DNA of 64,000 bases from JBGQAS01 sp963699305 (GCA_963699305.1 OY969431.1:2046001-2110000), one strand, 5' to 3'. Positions 37,228 through 46,071 are shown, counted from the stretch's first letter. The notes: generated by a model not told the origin, from the letters alone. Translations and numbers: made by a program.

Positions 37228-37725
37228 TTAGCTGATGCGTTCAAAGCGCTCCCCGGGGGTGCTGCACACCGGACACTTATCCGGGGCGTTGCGGGCGTGG
37301 GTAAAACCGCACACCGGACAGACGTAGTAATCGTACTCCTCGGTCTCCTTGCCCAACGAGGCAGCAGCTTCCTTGTAATACTGCTCGTGTCCTTTTTCCA
37401 CTTCCCAAGCCTGGGAGAATGTATGCAGTGCGGGTTTATCGCCTTCCGCTTCAGCATCCTTTATGAAATCCGGGTACATGGTCACCACTTCGTAATGCTC
37501 CCCGGCGATGGCAGCCTGCAGATTTTCGGCAGTGGACTTGATCTCGCCCATCGTGCGGAAATGCTTGATGGCGTGAACCGTCTCGGCATGGGCGGCAGCA
37601 CGGAACAGCTTTGCCACCTGCTTGTAGCCTTCGTCGTCAGCTTTTTTGGCGAATGCGGTGTATTTACGGTTGGCTTGTGATTCACCCGCGAATGCAGCTT
37701 TCAGATCATCCATCGATTTAGTCAT
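37228..37725 (-). CDS. Rubrerythrin
   Basis: Rubrerythrin is a peroxide-scavenging protein of anaerobes. The 165-residue product has a ferritin-like diiron domain with ligand motifs in FAGESQANRKY near residue 14, HAETVHAIKH near residue 50 and EVEKGHEQYYKEA near residue 114. A C-terminal rubredoxin domain carries CPVCGF and CPVCSTPG (four Cys near residues 137-155). Start at 37725, with AGGAGAAATAGGA upstream. It reduces hydrogen peroxide with electrons from rubredoxin or a flavodoxin-like donor. Confidence 0.93.
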   Translation of the reverse strand: MTKSMDDLKAAFAGESQANRKYTAFAKKADDEGYKQVAKLFRAAAHAETVHAIKHFRTMGEIKSTAENLQAAIAGEHYEVVTMYPDFIKDAEAEGDKPALHTFSQAWEVEKGHEQYYKEAAASLGKETEEYDYYVCPVCGFTHARNAPDKCPVCSTPGERFERIS

Positions 37726-37815
37726 TCCTATTTCTCCTTTTGAGTTTTTTCCCAATAATTTGTGTTGTCAAATATCGTCTGATGAAATAAGATAGAAACT
37801 ATCGTATTATAACGT

Positions 37816-38385
37816 ATGGTGATAATATATCGAATCATGCCCAAATTGAAAGAAAACCATCCGATTGAAATATCGTCAATCCTGTTGGACCATCAGAATC
37901 GCTACCCGCTCTGGCGAATCAAGGATGTCTACAAGCTGCTGCACCAGGCCGCCATGGGCAGCGAGCATGCCGTGCAGGATGAAGCCGGCGTGCGCTCCTG
38001 GATGGAGCGCGAGCTGAAGGAGATGGGAGAGGGTCCCAATGACCCGATCATCGACCCACTTTCACCGGAGGGCGACATCGTGCGGGTGCATTTGCGCCCG
38101 TTGGTTGCCAAAGGCAACAACCCTGAAAAATTATTGGAAGCCTTTATACAGACTGCCCGGGAGTACCGCGGCTCATGGTCGAGATTGGCTCATTTTCTTC
38201 GCGTTGCTGTAGACCTTACCAACCTTGGTACATTGCATTTCAACCAGCGGGATTTGGCTCACTTTTTCGAAAAAATGCAATATCTCAATTATCCCGCGCA
38301 GCACCATTCCGAGGAATATGAAGCCGCTTATCGACCGGCATACCGGGTCATTTACCGTCCATTATTGCATCTGCAGGAGGAATGA
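37816..38385 (+). CDS. Conserved hypothetical protein
   Basis: A soluble protein of 189 residues, or about 182 if it starts at the second ATG near 37837. It contains LDHQNRYPLWRIKDVYKLLHQAAMGSEHAV and RPAYRVIYRPLLHLQEE at the end. No catalytic motif is recognised. It abuts the GTG start of the DUF362 gene with no gap, so the two are co-transcribed. Confidence 0.7.
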   Translation: MVIIYRIMPKLKENHPIEISSILLDHQNRYPLWRIKDVYKLLHQAAMGSEHAVQDEAGVRSWMERELKEMGEGPNDPIIDPLSPEGDIVRVHLRPLVAKGNNPEKLLEAFIQTAREYRGSWSRLAHFLRVAVDLTNLGTLHFNQRDLAHFFEKMQYLNYPAQHHSEEYEAAYRPAYRVIYRPLLHLQEE

Positions 38386-39396
38386 GTGAAAAAAGTCTCG
38401 CGACGAAAATTCTTGGGGCTGGTTGGGGTTGCAGGTGCGGCAGGTGTTCTGCAGGCTTGCACTCCTAAAACTTCGCAAACTTCCCCGTCTGCATCGACAA
38501 ATACACCCTTCGGGGCAATTACCAACACACCAGGACCTTCTTCCACGGAAGCACCGGCGGAAAGCCCCGTTAATCCCACGCAAAACACAGCGCTTGCCCC
38601 CGACCTGGCAGTTGCCCGGGGTGGCGAACCGGAAGACCTGGCGCGGCGTGCTGTAGCAGCACTGGGGGGAATGTCCCGCTTTGTACCCAATGGTGCTAGC
38701 GTGGTCATCAAGCCCAATATTTGTGTTTCATACCGCTCCTATGAATATGCCGCCACTACCAATCCCTGGGTGGTAGGCGCGCTGGTCAAGATGGCTTTTG
38801 AAGCGGGGGCAGGCTCAGTGAAGGTGATGGATTCGCCTTTTGATGGTACTGCTGCGGAGGCCTATCGTAAAAGCGGTATACAGCAGGAAGTGGAAGCAGC
38901 TGGCGGCGAGATGGTGGTCCCTGCCAGTTTTTCCTTGCAGCAAGTGGATCTACCCGGCGCTGTTTTTCTGAAATCCGCCAAGATCTACGAAGAAATCCTC
39001 AATGCGGATGTGTTGATCAATGTGCCGATTGCAAAAGATCACGGCATGGCGGGCTTGACGCTCTCCATGAAAAACCTGATGGGTGTGGTGCAGGACCGCC
39101 CAAAGCTGCACGCCGATTTTGGCAACGCGCTGACCGACCTGAATTTCCGGATACGCTCCACGCTGGTGGTGGTGGATGCCGTTCGCATTCTCAACTACGG
39201 CGGTCCGCAGGGCGGGGACATGAAGGCGGTGCAAAAGCTGGATACCGTTATCGCTTCCGCCGATGTGGTGGCAGCGGATGCATTTGCATCCACTCTGTTC
39301 AAAATGCAACCAGATGATCTTGACTATGTGCGGGTGGGAAACGCCCGCGGCCTGGGACGCAGCGACATTAGCAATTTGTCGATCGCAGAGGTGTAG
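38386..39396 (+). CDS. DUF362 protein, Tat-exported lipoprotein
   Basis: A 336-residue protein starting with GTG. The N-terminus SRRKFLGLVGVAGAAGVLQAC combines a twin-arginine signal with a lipobox, so it is exported folded and lipid-anchored. After a Ser/Thr/Pro linker comes the DUF362 domain: VVIKPNICVSYRS, AVKVM-like SVKVMDSPFDG and the segment INVPIAKDHGMAGLTLSMKN, a family pattern. DUF362 proteins often pair with ferredoxin-like partners. The stop at 39396 is directly followed by the ATG of the 4Fe-4S membrane protein, and the two are probably one redox unit. Confidence 0.87.
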   Translation: MKKVSRRKFLGLVGVAGAAGVLQACTPKTSQTSPSASTNTPFGAITNTPGPSSTEAPAESPVNPTQNTALAPDLAVARGGEPEDLARRAVAALGGMSRFVPNGASVVIKPNICVSYRSYEYAATTNPWVVGALVKMAFEAGAGSVKVMDSPFDGTAAEAYRKSGIQQEVEAAGGEMVVPASFSLQQVDLPGAVFLKSAKIYEEILNADVLINVPIAKDHGMAGLTLSMKNLMGVVQDRPKLHADFGNALTDLNFRIRSTLVVVDAVRILNYGGPQGGDMKAVQKLDTVIASADVVAADAFASTLFKMQPDDLDYVRVGNARGLGRSDISNLSIAEV

Positions 39397-40953
39397 ATGG
39401 CAAACGCTGCACAAAAATCCAACCCCGGGCGCGCATGGCGCACCCTGCGGATCATTGTTCAGGTGGTGTTCTTTTTCCTGTTCCTGGCGTTCTTCATCGG
39501 TACGCAGCGGGATGGGTGGCAGCCACAAACTGCCAACCTGGTGATACGGCTGAGCCCGTTAACCATGCTGGCAAACTGGATCGCCAGCCGAAAGATGTTG
39601 CTGATATCGCTGACCGGCCTGATCCTGCTCGGATTGGCACTGGTATTCGGGCGCGCTTGGTGCGGTTGGCTCTGCCCGCTGGGTTCGCTCATCGATCTAT
39701 TCTCCATAAAAAAATGGGTCAAGCGAAAAATAAAGTTCGCTGAAGGTTGGCGGGCAGTGAAAACCATCCTTTTGTTCGTCATACTGATCGCTGCCATTTT
39801 CGGCAACCTTTCACTACTTATCCTGGATCCCATCACCATCTTTTACCGCACGTTCACCACCGCTGTTTGGCCGGCACTCGAACGGGTGGTGACCGCTGCC
39901 GAGACCGGTTTGTATCGCATCAGTGCTTTACAAAACGGTGTTGTAGCGTTTGATTCCGCAATCCGCCCCGCCATCCTTCCATATAACCAGGCGTTTGGCA
40001 GGGGTGCACTAGTTCTGTTTGGGTTTTTCCTGGTCATCCTGGCGCTCAACCTGCTTGCGGAGCGGTTTTGGTGCCGCTACCTGTGTCCGCTGGGTGGGAT
40101 GCTGGGATTGCTTGCCAAGATTGGGATGGTCAAACGCCAGGTGTTGCCCTCCTGCACGAACTGCAACGCATGCGCGCGGGTGTGCCCGACCGCGACCATC
40201 GATAAAACGAAAGGGTATGCCAGCGACCCTGCAGAATGCACCCTGTGTATGGACTGTTATAAAGCCTGCCCCAGCAAAGCCATCGCGTTTCAGCTGATCT
40301 TCAAACCTGCAGCATGGAACAGCTACGATCCGGGCAGGCGGTCGGTTCTGATCGGGATGGGCGCAGGGGCGGCATTGGGTGCTGCATCGCTAATCACCCC
40401 CAAAATCATTACTCATCCGGATACACTGCTGCGACCACCCGGAGTAATCAATGACACGTTGCTCAGCCGCTGCATCCGTTGCGGTGCCTGTATGCGCATC
40501 TGCCCGACCAGCGCCTTGCAACCGGCGCGCTTCGAAGCAGGTTGGGATGATCTCTGGACACCGGTGCTGGTGCCGCGCATTGGTTTCTGTGATTATGGCT
40601 GCAACTTTTGCGGGCAAGTGTGCCCTGTGGAAGCCATCCCCAACCTACCCCTGGAAGAGAAACAAGTGCAGGTGATGGGCAAGGCATCCATCGATAAGGT
40701 GCGCTGCCTGGCGTGGGGGCTGAACCAGAACTGCGTGGTATGCGAGGAGATGTGCCCGCTGCCCAAAAAAGCCATCCACTTTGCCGGCGCGGGCGAGGGT
40801 GGAGGACAGGGAAAGCATAGCGTGGGTGAGAGCGACGAAGCTGGCAAGGTACCGCGCCCGGTGGTCAGCACCGAGCTGTGCATCGGTTGCGGGATTTGTG
40901 AGAACAAGTGTCCGGTGGAAGGAGAGGCTGCCATCCGGGTGCAGAGGGATTAA
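39397..40953 (+). CDS. Membrane-bound 4Fe-4S electron transfer protein (NapH/CcoG-like)
   Basis: A 518-residue protein. The N-terminal half has about five membrane helices with two Cys motifs, RAWCGWLCPLGS near residue 86 and CRYLCPLGG near residue 227, as in NapH/CcoG/RnfB-type proteins. The C-terminal half holds several ferredoxin clusters: CTNCNACARVCPTA, CTLCMDCYKACPSKA, CIRCGACMRICPTSA, FCDYGCNFCGQVCPVEA, CVVCEEMCP and CIGCGICENKCPVEG. It probably carries electrons across the membrane to the exported DUF362 partner. SurE lies 38 bases downstream. Confidence 0.9.
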   Translation: MANAAQKSNPGRAWRTLRIIVQVVFFFLFLAFFIGTQRDGWQPQTANLVIRLSPLTMLANWIASRKMLLISLTGLILLGLALVFGRAWCGWLCPLGSLIDLFSIKKWVKRKIKFAEGWRAVKTILLFVILIAAIFGNLSLLILDPITIFYRTFTTAVWPALERVVTAAETGLYRISALQNGVVAFDSAIRPAILPYNQAFGRGALVLFGFFLVILALNLLAERFWCRYLCPLGGMLGLLAKIGMVKRQVLPSCTNCNACARVCPTATIDKTKGYASDPAECTLCMDCYKACPSKAIAFQLIFKPAAWNSYDPGRRSVLIGMGAGAALGAASLITPKIITHPDTLLRPPGVINDTLLSRCIRCGACMRICPTSALQPARFEAGWDDLWTPVLVPRIGFCDYGCNFCGQVCPVEAIPNLPLEEKQVQVMGKASIDKVRCLAWGLNQNCVVCEEMCPLPKKAIHFAGAGEGGGQGKHSVGESDEAGKVPRPVVSTELCIGCGICENKCPVEGEAAIRVQRD

Positions 40954-40991
40954 TTCAGCAGAAACCATTTTCACGGTACAATACTCTCCTT

Positions 40992-41813
40992 ATGAACGAC
41001 AGAAAATATCAAATATTATTGACTAACGATGACGGCATCGAATCACCCGGTTTATGGGCAGCGGCACGCGCCCTGTCTGAGATTGGGTATGTTACTGTGG
41101 CTGCACCGCGCGAGCAATCCTCGGGAGCTGGGCGGAGTATGCCGCCTTCCGCGGATGGACGCATCGAAAAACGTACGCTGCAGATCGGCGAGGAGCACTG
41201 GGAAGTATACGCAGTGGGTGGTACTCCAGCACTGGCGGTGGATTTTGGCGTACTGCAGATCATGGATGTGAGACCGGACCTTATTGTTTCGGGCATCAAT
41301 TATGGCGAGAATCCCGGCACGGATATCACCATCTCCGGAACGGTTGGGGCAGCCATGGAGGGTGCGGCATTCGGGATCCCATCCATTGCTGTGTCGCTGC
41401 AGCTCGCCAACGTGGATGCTGAGTATCTCAGCTATTCCCGCACCATCGATTTTTCGACCGCAGGTTATTTTACCCAAATGGTTGCCTGTAAACTATTGGA
41501 AAAAAAGTTCCCACCCGAGGTGGACCTGGTAAAGATCGATGTTCCGCAATCCGCCACACCCCAAACAGAATGGAAGCTCACCCGCCTTTCGCATCGGCGT
41601 TATTTCATCCCGGTTATCGAGCAAGCTGGGAGCGAAAGCCAATCGGGGGTGATCGGTTCACGCTATGACGTCAAACCGGGCGATGATTCACCCGATACCG
41701 ATATCCAGACTTTGTTCATCCAGCATAAAGTGGCGGTCACACCGCTGACATTGGATATGACTGCCAGGGTGGATCTTCCGGACCTGGAAAACAAATTGAA
41801 ACAAGCGAAATAA
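40992..41813 (+). CDS. surE: 5-prime/3-prime nucleotidase SurE
   Basis: SurE hydrolyses nucleoside monophosphates and polyphosphate. The 273-residue protein has the metal-binding start ILLTNDDGIESPGL near residue 7, PREQSSGAG near residue 39 and SGINYGENPGTDITISGTVG near residue 97, all family-defining. The start at 40992 is preceded by CTCCTT-like sequence but no strong ribosome site. It is followed by a terminator. Confidence 0.95.
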   Translation: MNDRKYQILLTNDDGIESPGLWAAARALSEIGYVTVAAPREQSSGAGRSMPPSADGRIEKRTLQIGEEHWEVYAVGGTPALAVDFGVLQIMDVRPDLIVSGINYGENPGTDITISGTVGAAMEGAAFGIPSIAVSLQLANVDAEYLSYSRTIDFSTAGYFTQMVACKLLEKKFPPEVDLVKIDVPQSATPQTEWKLTRLSHRRYFIPVIEQAGSESQSGVIGSRYDVKPGDDSPDTDIQTLFIQHKVAVTPLTLDMTARVDLPDLENKLKQAK

Positions 41814-41821
41814 ATAAAAGA

Positions 41822-41847
41822 CAACCGCAGGAGAAATCCTGCGGTTG
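41822..41847. terminator. Terminator between convergent surE and collagen-like gene
   Basis: A perfect 11-bp stem (CAACCGCAGGA with TCCTGCGGTTG) and a GAAA tetraloop. The T tract is broken (ATTGTTTA) on the plus strand; the minus strand reads TTTTAT after the stem. Confidence 0.8.
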
Positions 41848-41883
41848 ATTGTTTAGGAATTAAGGGAGCTGTATGTTATTGCA

Positions 41884-42870
41884 TCAAGGATTGAAAATTC
41901 TCGATGTGCTCTGAATCTGCAGCATATACAGGTCGCAGTAGGTTGAACTGGATGGTTTATTGGATACCTTTACATAATAGGTGCCGGTCATCCCTTTCAA
42001 CTCGAACCCATTGGTGCCAATGCATACGCCTTTGTCGTTGTAGTCGCAATCCGTGGATTGAACTTCTGTAAGGTTGCTACAGCTCCCAGAATACAGTTTC
42101 ACATCCAGTTTGCTGGATTGCGAGCCTTGCAGACTTCCCACCAAGCTGAGGGTGAAGTAGCTATTGCTGGTGCTGAAATAATACCAATCCGCGTCCGTGG
42201 AAGGATAGATATTAGCTGCTTTTTGAAAGTAACCCTCGGTGACAATGGATCCCAAATACACGGCTGTGCATGCAGTATTGGCCTGGTTATTCAGTTCGTA
42301 CGAATCCACCTGGCACGTGGTAGGCTGTTCAGTATCACCGCCGCCTGTTGTTCCACTGGGCAACACGGCACATACGAGATCGCCTTTGCTGTCAAAGCCG
42401 TTGACATATTCACCCGTGGGGCAAGACTTTCCAGCCAAAGCCAGGTTGCCGGCAAGCCCCTGCTCGCCCTGCGGACCTGCGGGACCCTGAATGCCGGGAA
42501 GCCCCTGCTCACCCGTTGGACCTGCCGGTCCCTGGATGCCGGGCAAACCGATGGGGCCTTGCTCGCCTTGCGGTCCTGCGGGACCTTGAAGACCCTGGGA
42601 GCCAGCCGGACCGATATCACCCTGTGAACCCTGTGGTCCCGGTTCACCCTGGGGACCCGGATCACCCTTTTCACCCCGTGTCCCCATGATATTCCATTCA
42701 ATGGGGGTTTCCTGTGATTTACATTGAGAATCATTCTTGATGATGCGCACCAGCCCGTCATTCTTTATGCAGGCGTGGATGACACCATCTTCCGCGAAAG
42801 CGTAGGCGGTACCCGCCAGGATCCCAAGTGCCAGGAAGACACCCAACCCGATGAAGATTCCTTTTTTCAT
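41884..42870 (-). CDS. Secreted collagen-like protein with PPC-type domain
   Basis: A 328-residue exported protein. Residues 1-24 are a signal peptide (IGLGVFLALGILAGTAYA). Residues about 25-62 form a small Cys-containing head with HACIKNDGLVRIIK and DSQCKSQETPIEWN. Residues 63-140 are 26 uninterrupted Gly-X-Y triplets, rich in GPA, GPQ and GEQ. After a Cys-bearing linker, residues about 185-328 resemble a pre-peptidase C-terminal (PPC) beta domain: YELNNQANTACTAV, DADWYYFSTSN and MTGTYYVKVSN. It is likely a surface stalk that forms a triple helix. The gene stands alone. Confidence 0.85.
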   Translation of the reverse strand: MKKGIFIGLGVFLALGILAGTAYAFAEDGVIHACIKNDGLVRIIKNDSQCKSQETPIEWNIMGTRGEKGDPGPQGEPGPQGSQGDIGPAGSQGLQGPAGPQGEQGPIGLPGIQGPAGPTGEQGLPGIQGPAGPQGEQGLAGNLALAGKSCPTGEYVNGFDSKGDLVCAVLPSGTTGGGDTEQPTTCQVDSYELNNQANTACTAVYLGSIVTEGYFQKAANIYPSTDADWYYFSTSNSYFTLSLVGSLQGSQSSKLDVKLYSGSCSNLTEVQSTDCDYNDKGVCIGTNGFELKGMTGTYYVKVSNKPSSSTYCDLYMLQIQSTSRIFNP

Positions 42871-43274
42871 AACCGCTCCCTTTATATGAAATAGTATTCG
42901 TTGTATTTATTTCAAATGCAGTCGAAAAAATTGACACTATTGCCCACGTTCCTATCGTACATATAAAAGCAGAAAAATCGAATACGTAATTCCACTTATA
43001 AAAGAAAGCTTTTCCAATATGAATTGGTTTACATTTTTAGGGATTATTCAGCAAATGGTCCCAAGAAGAAAACGGATCATGTCTCACATGTTTTGAGAAT
43101 TCTTGGAATAACAAACGAACAATTTTCCACAATATTATTGCTTGGAAAATAGTTGGACCAGATATTCTTCACTTTGATGATGCGATTGCTTCACGAGGGA
43201 AAAACACCCCTTATTCGCAATGACGTAATAAAGTTATTTGTAACAGGAACAGATTGATTAGAGGCTTGCTGTTT
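42871..43274. other. Gene-free, AT-rich stretch
   Basis: About 400 bases between the collagen-like gene and ychF. No frame with coding character is seen. It contains the upstream region of the collagen-like gene and a degenerate copy of the intergenic repeat at 43182-43226. Confidence 0.6.
43182..43226. repeat. Dispersed REP-like repeat
   Basis: GCGATTGCTTCACGAGGG followed about 15 bases later by TTCGCAATGACG resembles the motif GATTGCTTCG...CGCAATGACG found between genes in many bacteria. It is related in design to the copies at 27979 and 37101. Confidence 0.4.
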
Positions 43275-44351
43275 TTACACATTAAACCGAATATTCAGGA
43301 TATCCCCATCCTGGACGATGTATTCCTTGCCTTCCAGGCGCAGCTTGCCTTTGGCTTTGGCCTCGGTCATGCCGCCCAGGGTCATCAGGTCGTCGTAGGC
43401 CACCACCTCGGCGCGGATAAAGCCTTTCTGCAGATCGGTGTGGATCTCGCCGGCGGCTTCGGGGGCGGTGGCACCGCGGCGCACGGTCCAGGCGCGGCAC
43501 TCGTCCTGCACCGACGGTGAAGAAGGACTGCAGCCCCAGCAGGTCATAGGACAGGCGGATCATGCGGTTCAGGCTGGGTTCGTCGATGCCGTATTCCTCC
43601 AGGAACATCTGGGCTTCCTCGGCGGGCAGCTGGGCGATATCCATCTCCAGCTTGCCCTGCAGCGCCACCAGCTGTGCTGTGTTTGTGGGTGTAGGTGAGT
43701 TCCGGCGCAGCCTGCCCCTCGGACAGGTTGAGCACCACCAGCACCGGTTTGCGGCTGAGGAAGCCAAAACCCGGACAGCATCTTTTCATCTTCGCTGGTG
43801 ATCTCGATATCGCGCAGCGGGGTTCTCCGCAGACAGGTGCTTCTGGAATCGCTCAAAAAGCGCCATTTCGCGCTCGATGATGGCTTTATCGCGCCCGCCG
43901 CCCTTTTTGCTTTCTTCCGCCAGGCGTTCCAGCTTGCGCTCCACGGCGATCAGGTCGTTGAGCATGAACTCGCTGTCCATGGCTGCAAGATCGCGGACGC
44001 GGGTCGATGGTCTCATGGATGTGCGGCACGTTCTCATCCTCAAAACAGCGCACCACGTGGATGAAGCCATCCATCTGGGTGAGCTGGTTGAGCAGCGTGC
44101 CGGAGATGCCGGTTTTACCGGCGCTGCCATCCAGCCCGGCGATATCGGCATAGGTCACCTTGGCGTAGATGGTCTTTTTGGGCTTGAACATGGCGGAGAG
44201 CCTGTCCACGCGCGGGTCGGGCACATCCACCACGGCGGTGTGCACTTCGATCTTGCCCGCGGTGATGCCGGTGGGCTGGCGTGCCGCGGGTGAGCGCATT
44301 GAACAGGGTGGTTTTTCCGGATTGGGGTAGGCCGATGATTCCAAGACGCAT
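43275..44351 (-). pseudogene. ychF: YchF/Obg-family ATPase gene with about six frameshifts
   Basis: The parts, read across frames, spell a complete YchF of normal length (about 359 codons): MRLGIIGLPQSGKTTLFNAL, ITAGKIEVHTAVVDVPDPRV, TYADIAGLDGSAGKTG, DSEFMLNDLIAVERKLERLA, LRDIEITSEDEKMLSGF, EMDIAQLPAEEAQMFLEEYG and the TGS-like end EIHTDLQKGFIRAEVVAYDD with GKEYIVQDGDILNIRFNV. Frame changes fall near 44285, 44005, 43820, 43770, 43685 and 43510. YchF binds ATP and ribosomes and acts in oxidative stress control. The flanks and length are intact and the stretch is richer in G+C than its surroundings, so poor consensus is at least as likely as true decay. Confidence 0.85.
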
Positions 44352-44407
44352 GAATTTAGATACCTTGACCCTTCATTGAGATTTTAGATATACTCTGCTT
44401 CGCACGA

Positions 44408-44493
44408 GCCGGAGTGGCGGAATTGGCAGACGCGCACGACTCAAAATCGTGTTCCCTTCGGGAATGTGGGTTCAATTCCCACCTTCGGCACCA
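44408..44493 (+). tRNA. tRNA-Leu (anticodon CAA)
   Basis: A complete class II tRNA. The acceptor stem GCCGGAG pairs with CTTCGGC, and the anticodon arm CACGA-CTCAAAA-TCGTG gives anticodon CAA. A variable arm GTTCCCTTCGGGAAT and the T loop TTCAATT are present. The CCA end is encoded. Confidence 0.95.
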
Positions 44494-44545
44494 AAGATTA
44501 TAACATGGTCAATTATTGATCGCTTTTGTCAAACAATTGACCATA

Positions 44546-44570
44546 ACACCTCGAATGAGGTGTATTTTTT
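44546..44570 (+). terminator. Terminator after tRNA-Leu
   Basis: ACACCTC and GAGGTGT arms with a GAAT loop are followed by ATTTTTTT. A separate 10-bp inverted repeat (ATGGTCAATT with AATTGACCAT, 44505-44544) lies just upstream. Confidence 0.8.
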
Positions 44571-44645
44571 TCCTAGATATACCGGTGAAATGCAATGGAC
44601 TCAAAACGGCAGGTAAAAAAACGTTGTTGAGCGATAATTAAGAGA

Positions 44646-45086
44646 ATGGAAACCAATAGAAAAGGTGCAGGCTGGATACGCTTCCTCAAGTTCATTGCGG
44701 TTGGCATGACCGGTGCTGTGGTTGATTTTGGCATATTGACGGCACTCAAGGAATGGGCGCATTTCCCGACGTTACCCGCCAATATCATATCCTTCAGCAC
44801 GGCCATGGTGAACAACTTCACCTGGAACTATTTATGGACCTTTCGTGACCGCCGCCATGGAAAAATGCTGACTCAGTTCGTCACGTTCATGATCATCGCC
44901 GTGATCGGGCTGGTGCTCAACAGCCTGACCCTGCTGGCACTGGAAAAACCAATGGGAACACTCTTTGCCATCCCGCAGCAGGGGTATTTACCTGCCAAGG
45001 TGATCGCTTCTACCGTTGTCATGTTGTGGAATTTCTTCATCAACAAGTGGTGGAATTTCCGCTCAACGATTTCCAAGAATATTTAA
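44646..45086 (+). CDS. GtrA family membrane protein
   Basis: A 146-residue protein with four hydrophobic helices in the GtrA pattern: FLKFIAVGMTGAVVDFGIL at the start, NNFTWNYLWTFRD near residue 56 and the end FFINKWWNFR. GtrA proteins are thought to flip polyprenyl-phosphate-linked sugars for cell-surface glycosylation. It stands alone, followed by a shared terminator with the convergent small membrane gene. Confidence 0.87.
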   Translation: METNRKGAGWIRFLKFIAVGMTGAVVDFGILTALKEWAHFPTLPANIISFSTAMVNNFTWNYLWTFRDRRHGKMLTQFVTFMIIAVIGLVLNSLTLLALEKPMGTLFAIPQQGYLPAKVIASTVVMLWNFFINKWWNFRSTISKNI

Positions 45087-45100
45087 ATAAATTTCAAAAG

Positions 45101-45138
45101 AAAAGAGATGCCTGCAACATGTTGAAGCACCTCTTTTT
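45101..45138. terminator. Bidirectional terminator
   Basis: AAAGAGATGC pairs with GCACCTCTTT (one A-C mismatch), with an inner CAACATGTTG palindrome and T/A tracts on both sides. It separates GtrA from the convergent small membrane-protein gene. Confidence 0.65.
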
Positions 45139-45179
45139 GACGCAAGCGTTGTTGTTTGCAATTCTCGATTCAGTTGTTT

Positions 45180-45368
45180 TCAGCGACCCGTGCGGGTCAT
45201 ATCAACCAAGAAGAAGGTCAATGCGGACGTAAACAGGGATGCACCAACGATCGGCAGGACCTGCTTGACGGCGCCATCCGAAAAAAGGATGGGCAGCACC
45301 ACTAGACATAATCCTGCGATGGCGAGCGCAACGAACAACACCACGGTTTGGAAAAGGTTCTTTTTCAT
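45180..45368 (-). CDS. Small two-helix membrane protein
   Basis: A 62-residue protein with two hydrophobic helices (TVVLFVALAIAGLCLVVLPIL and LPIVGASLFTSALTFFLV). The start at 45368 is chosen because AAGGAG lies 8 bases upstream; an in-frame ATG two codons earlier is too close. It lies directly downstream of the TetR gene, and an operator-like palindrome lies just ahead of it, so it is probably the TetR target. Function unknown. Confidence 0.6.
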   Translation of the reverse strand: MKKNLFQTVVLFVALAIAGLCLVVLPILFSDGAVKQVLPIVGASLFTSALTFFLVDMTRTGR

Positions 45369-45396
45369 TTTCATTTCTCCTTTCGTAAGATTTCCA

Positions 45397-45420
45397 TATA
45401 CATACCAAAAAGTATGTATA
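45397..45420. promoter_or_regulatory. Operator for the TetR-family regulator, site 1
   Basis: TATACATAC and GTATGTATA form a perfect palindrome, with core ATACATA-N8-TATGTAT. It lies between the TetR gene and the small membrane-protein gene. The same core with the same spacing recurs upstream of the TetR gene. Confidence 0.7.
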
Positions 45421-45437
45421 AGAGTTAAAAAAAATAT

Positions 45438-46049
45438 CTATTTTCGAACGATCCCGCCCAGGAAGATTTCCATCAAAGCATTAGCGCTTGAGCTCAATGA
45501 AAAAGCACTGCGGTCCCACAGCCAGCTGTACACGATGCCATTCTGGAACGACAGGAATGCACGCGCCATTTCGATGGCGCCGATATCGCTGCGCAGGTCG
45601 CCGGAATCGATGCCCTGCTGCATGGCAGCGGCGATGCTGTTCAGCAGCGCCCTGCTCTCAACCAATTGGCGCTGGCGGTTGGTTTCCAATTCAGCGGTTT
45701 GCTCGGTCTTGAATAAGTTGATCTCCATGATCGCTCGCAAATCTTTGTCTATTTCGATGGCGCTGAGGAGGTTAAAGAAAACCCGACGCAGGATCTCGAT
45801 CAACGAACCGCCTTCAGCAGCAGCCTGTTGGACGATTTGCGCGCCGCGCGCTGAGTACTTTTCCAGTAATGCCGCATACAGCTCAGCTTTGGAGTGGAAG
45901 TGCCAGTAAATGGCACCACGCGTGACACCTGCTTCCTTTGCAACATCATCAAGGGTAGCTGTGGAATAACCGCTGCGGCTGAAAACCGCCAGGGCGGCTG
46001 CCAGCAGGTTTTCACGGGTGATTGCGGCTTCTTCCTTTGTTCTTCTCAT
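45438..46049 (-). CDS. TetR/AcrR family transcriptional regulator
   Basis: A 203-residue regulator. The N-terminal helix-turn-helix is typical of the AcrR branch: AAALAVFSRSGYSTATLDDVA and KEAGVTRGAIYWHFHSKAEL (residues about 17-57). The C-terminal ligand domain has no named match. The start at 46049 avoids an upstream extension that runs across the operator. Matching palindromes lie on both sides of the gene, so it most likely represses itself and the membrane-protein gene downstream. The inducer is unknown. Confidence 0.9.
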   Translation of the reverse strand: MRRTKEEAAITRENLLAAALAVFSRSGYSTATLDDVAKEAGVTRGAIYWHFHSKAELYAALLEKYSARGAQIVQQAAAEGGSLIEILRRVFFNLLSAIEIDKDLRAIMEINLFKTEQTAELETNRQRQLVESRALLNSIAAAMQQGIDSGDLRSDIGAIEMARAFLSFQNGIVYSWLWDRSAFSLSSSANALMEIFLGGIVRK

Positions 46050-46071
46050 TGTCAATTCTCTATTAATATAC

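Noticed and set aside
41884..42870. Collagen-like repeats as an assembly artefact
   Set aside because: The triplets vary at the codon level and the frame is intact through both flanking domains.
44505..44544. 10-bp inverted repeat after tRNA-Leu as an integration site
   Set aside because: No direct repeat of the tRNA end or integrase gene is nearby; it is more likely a secondary structure of the tRNA transcript.
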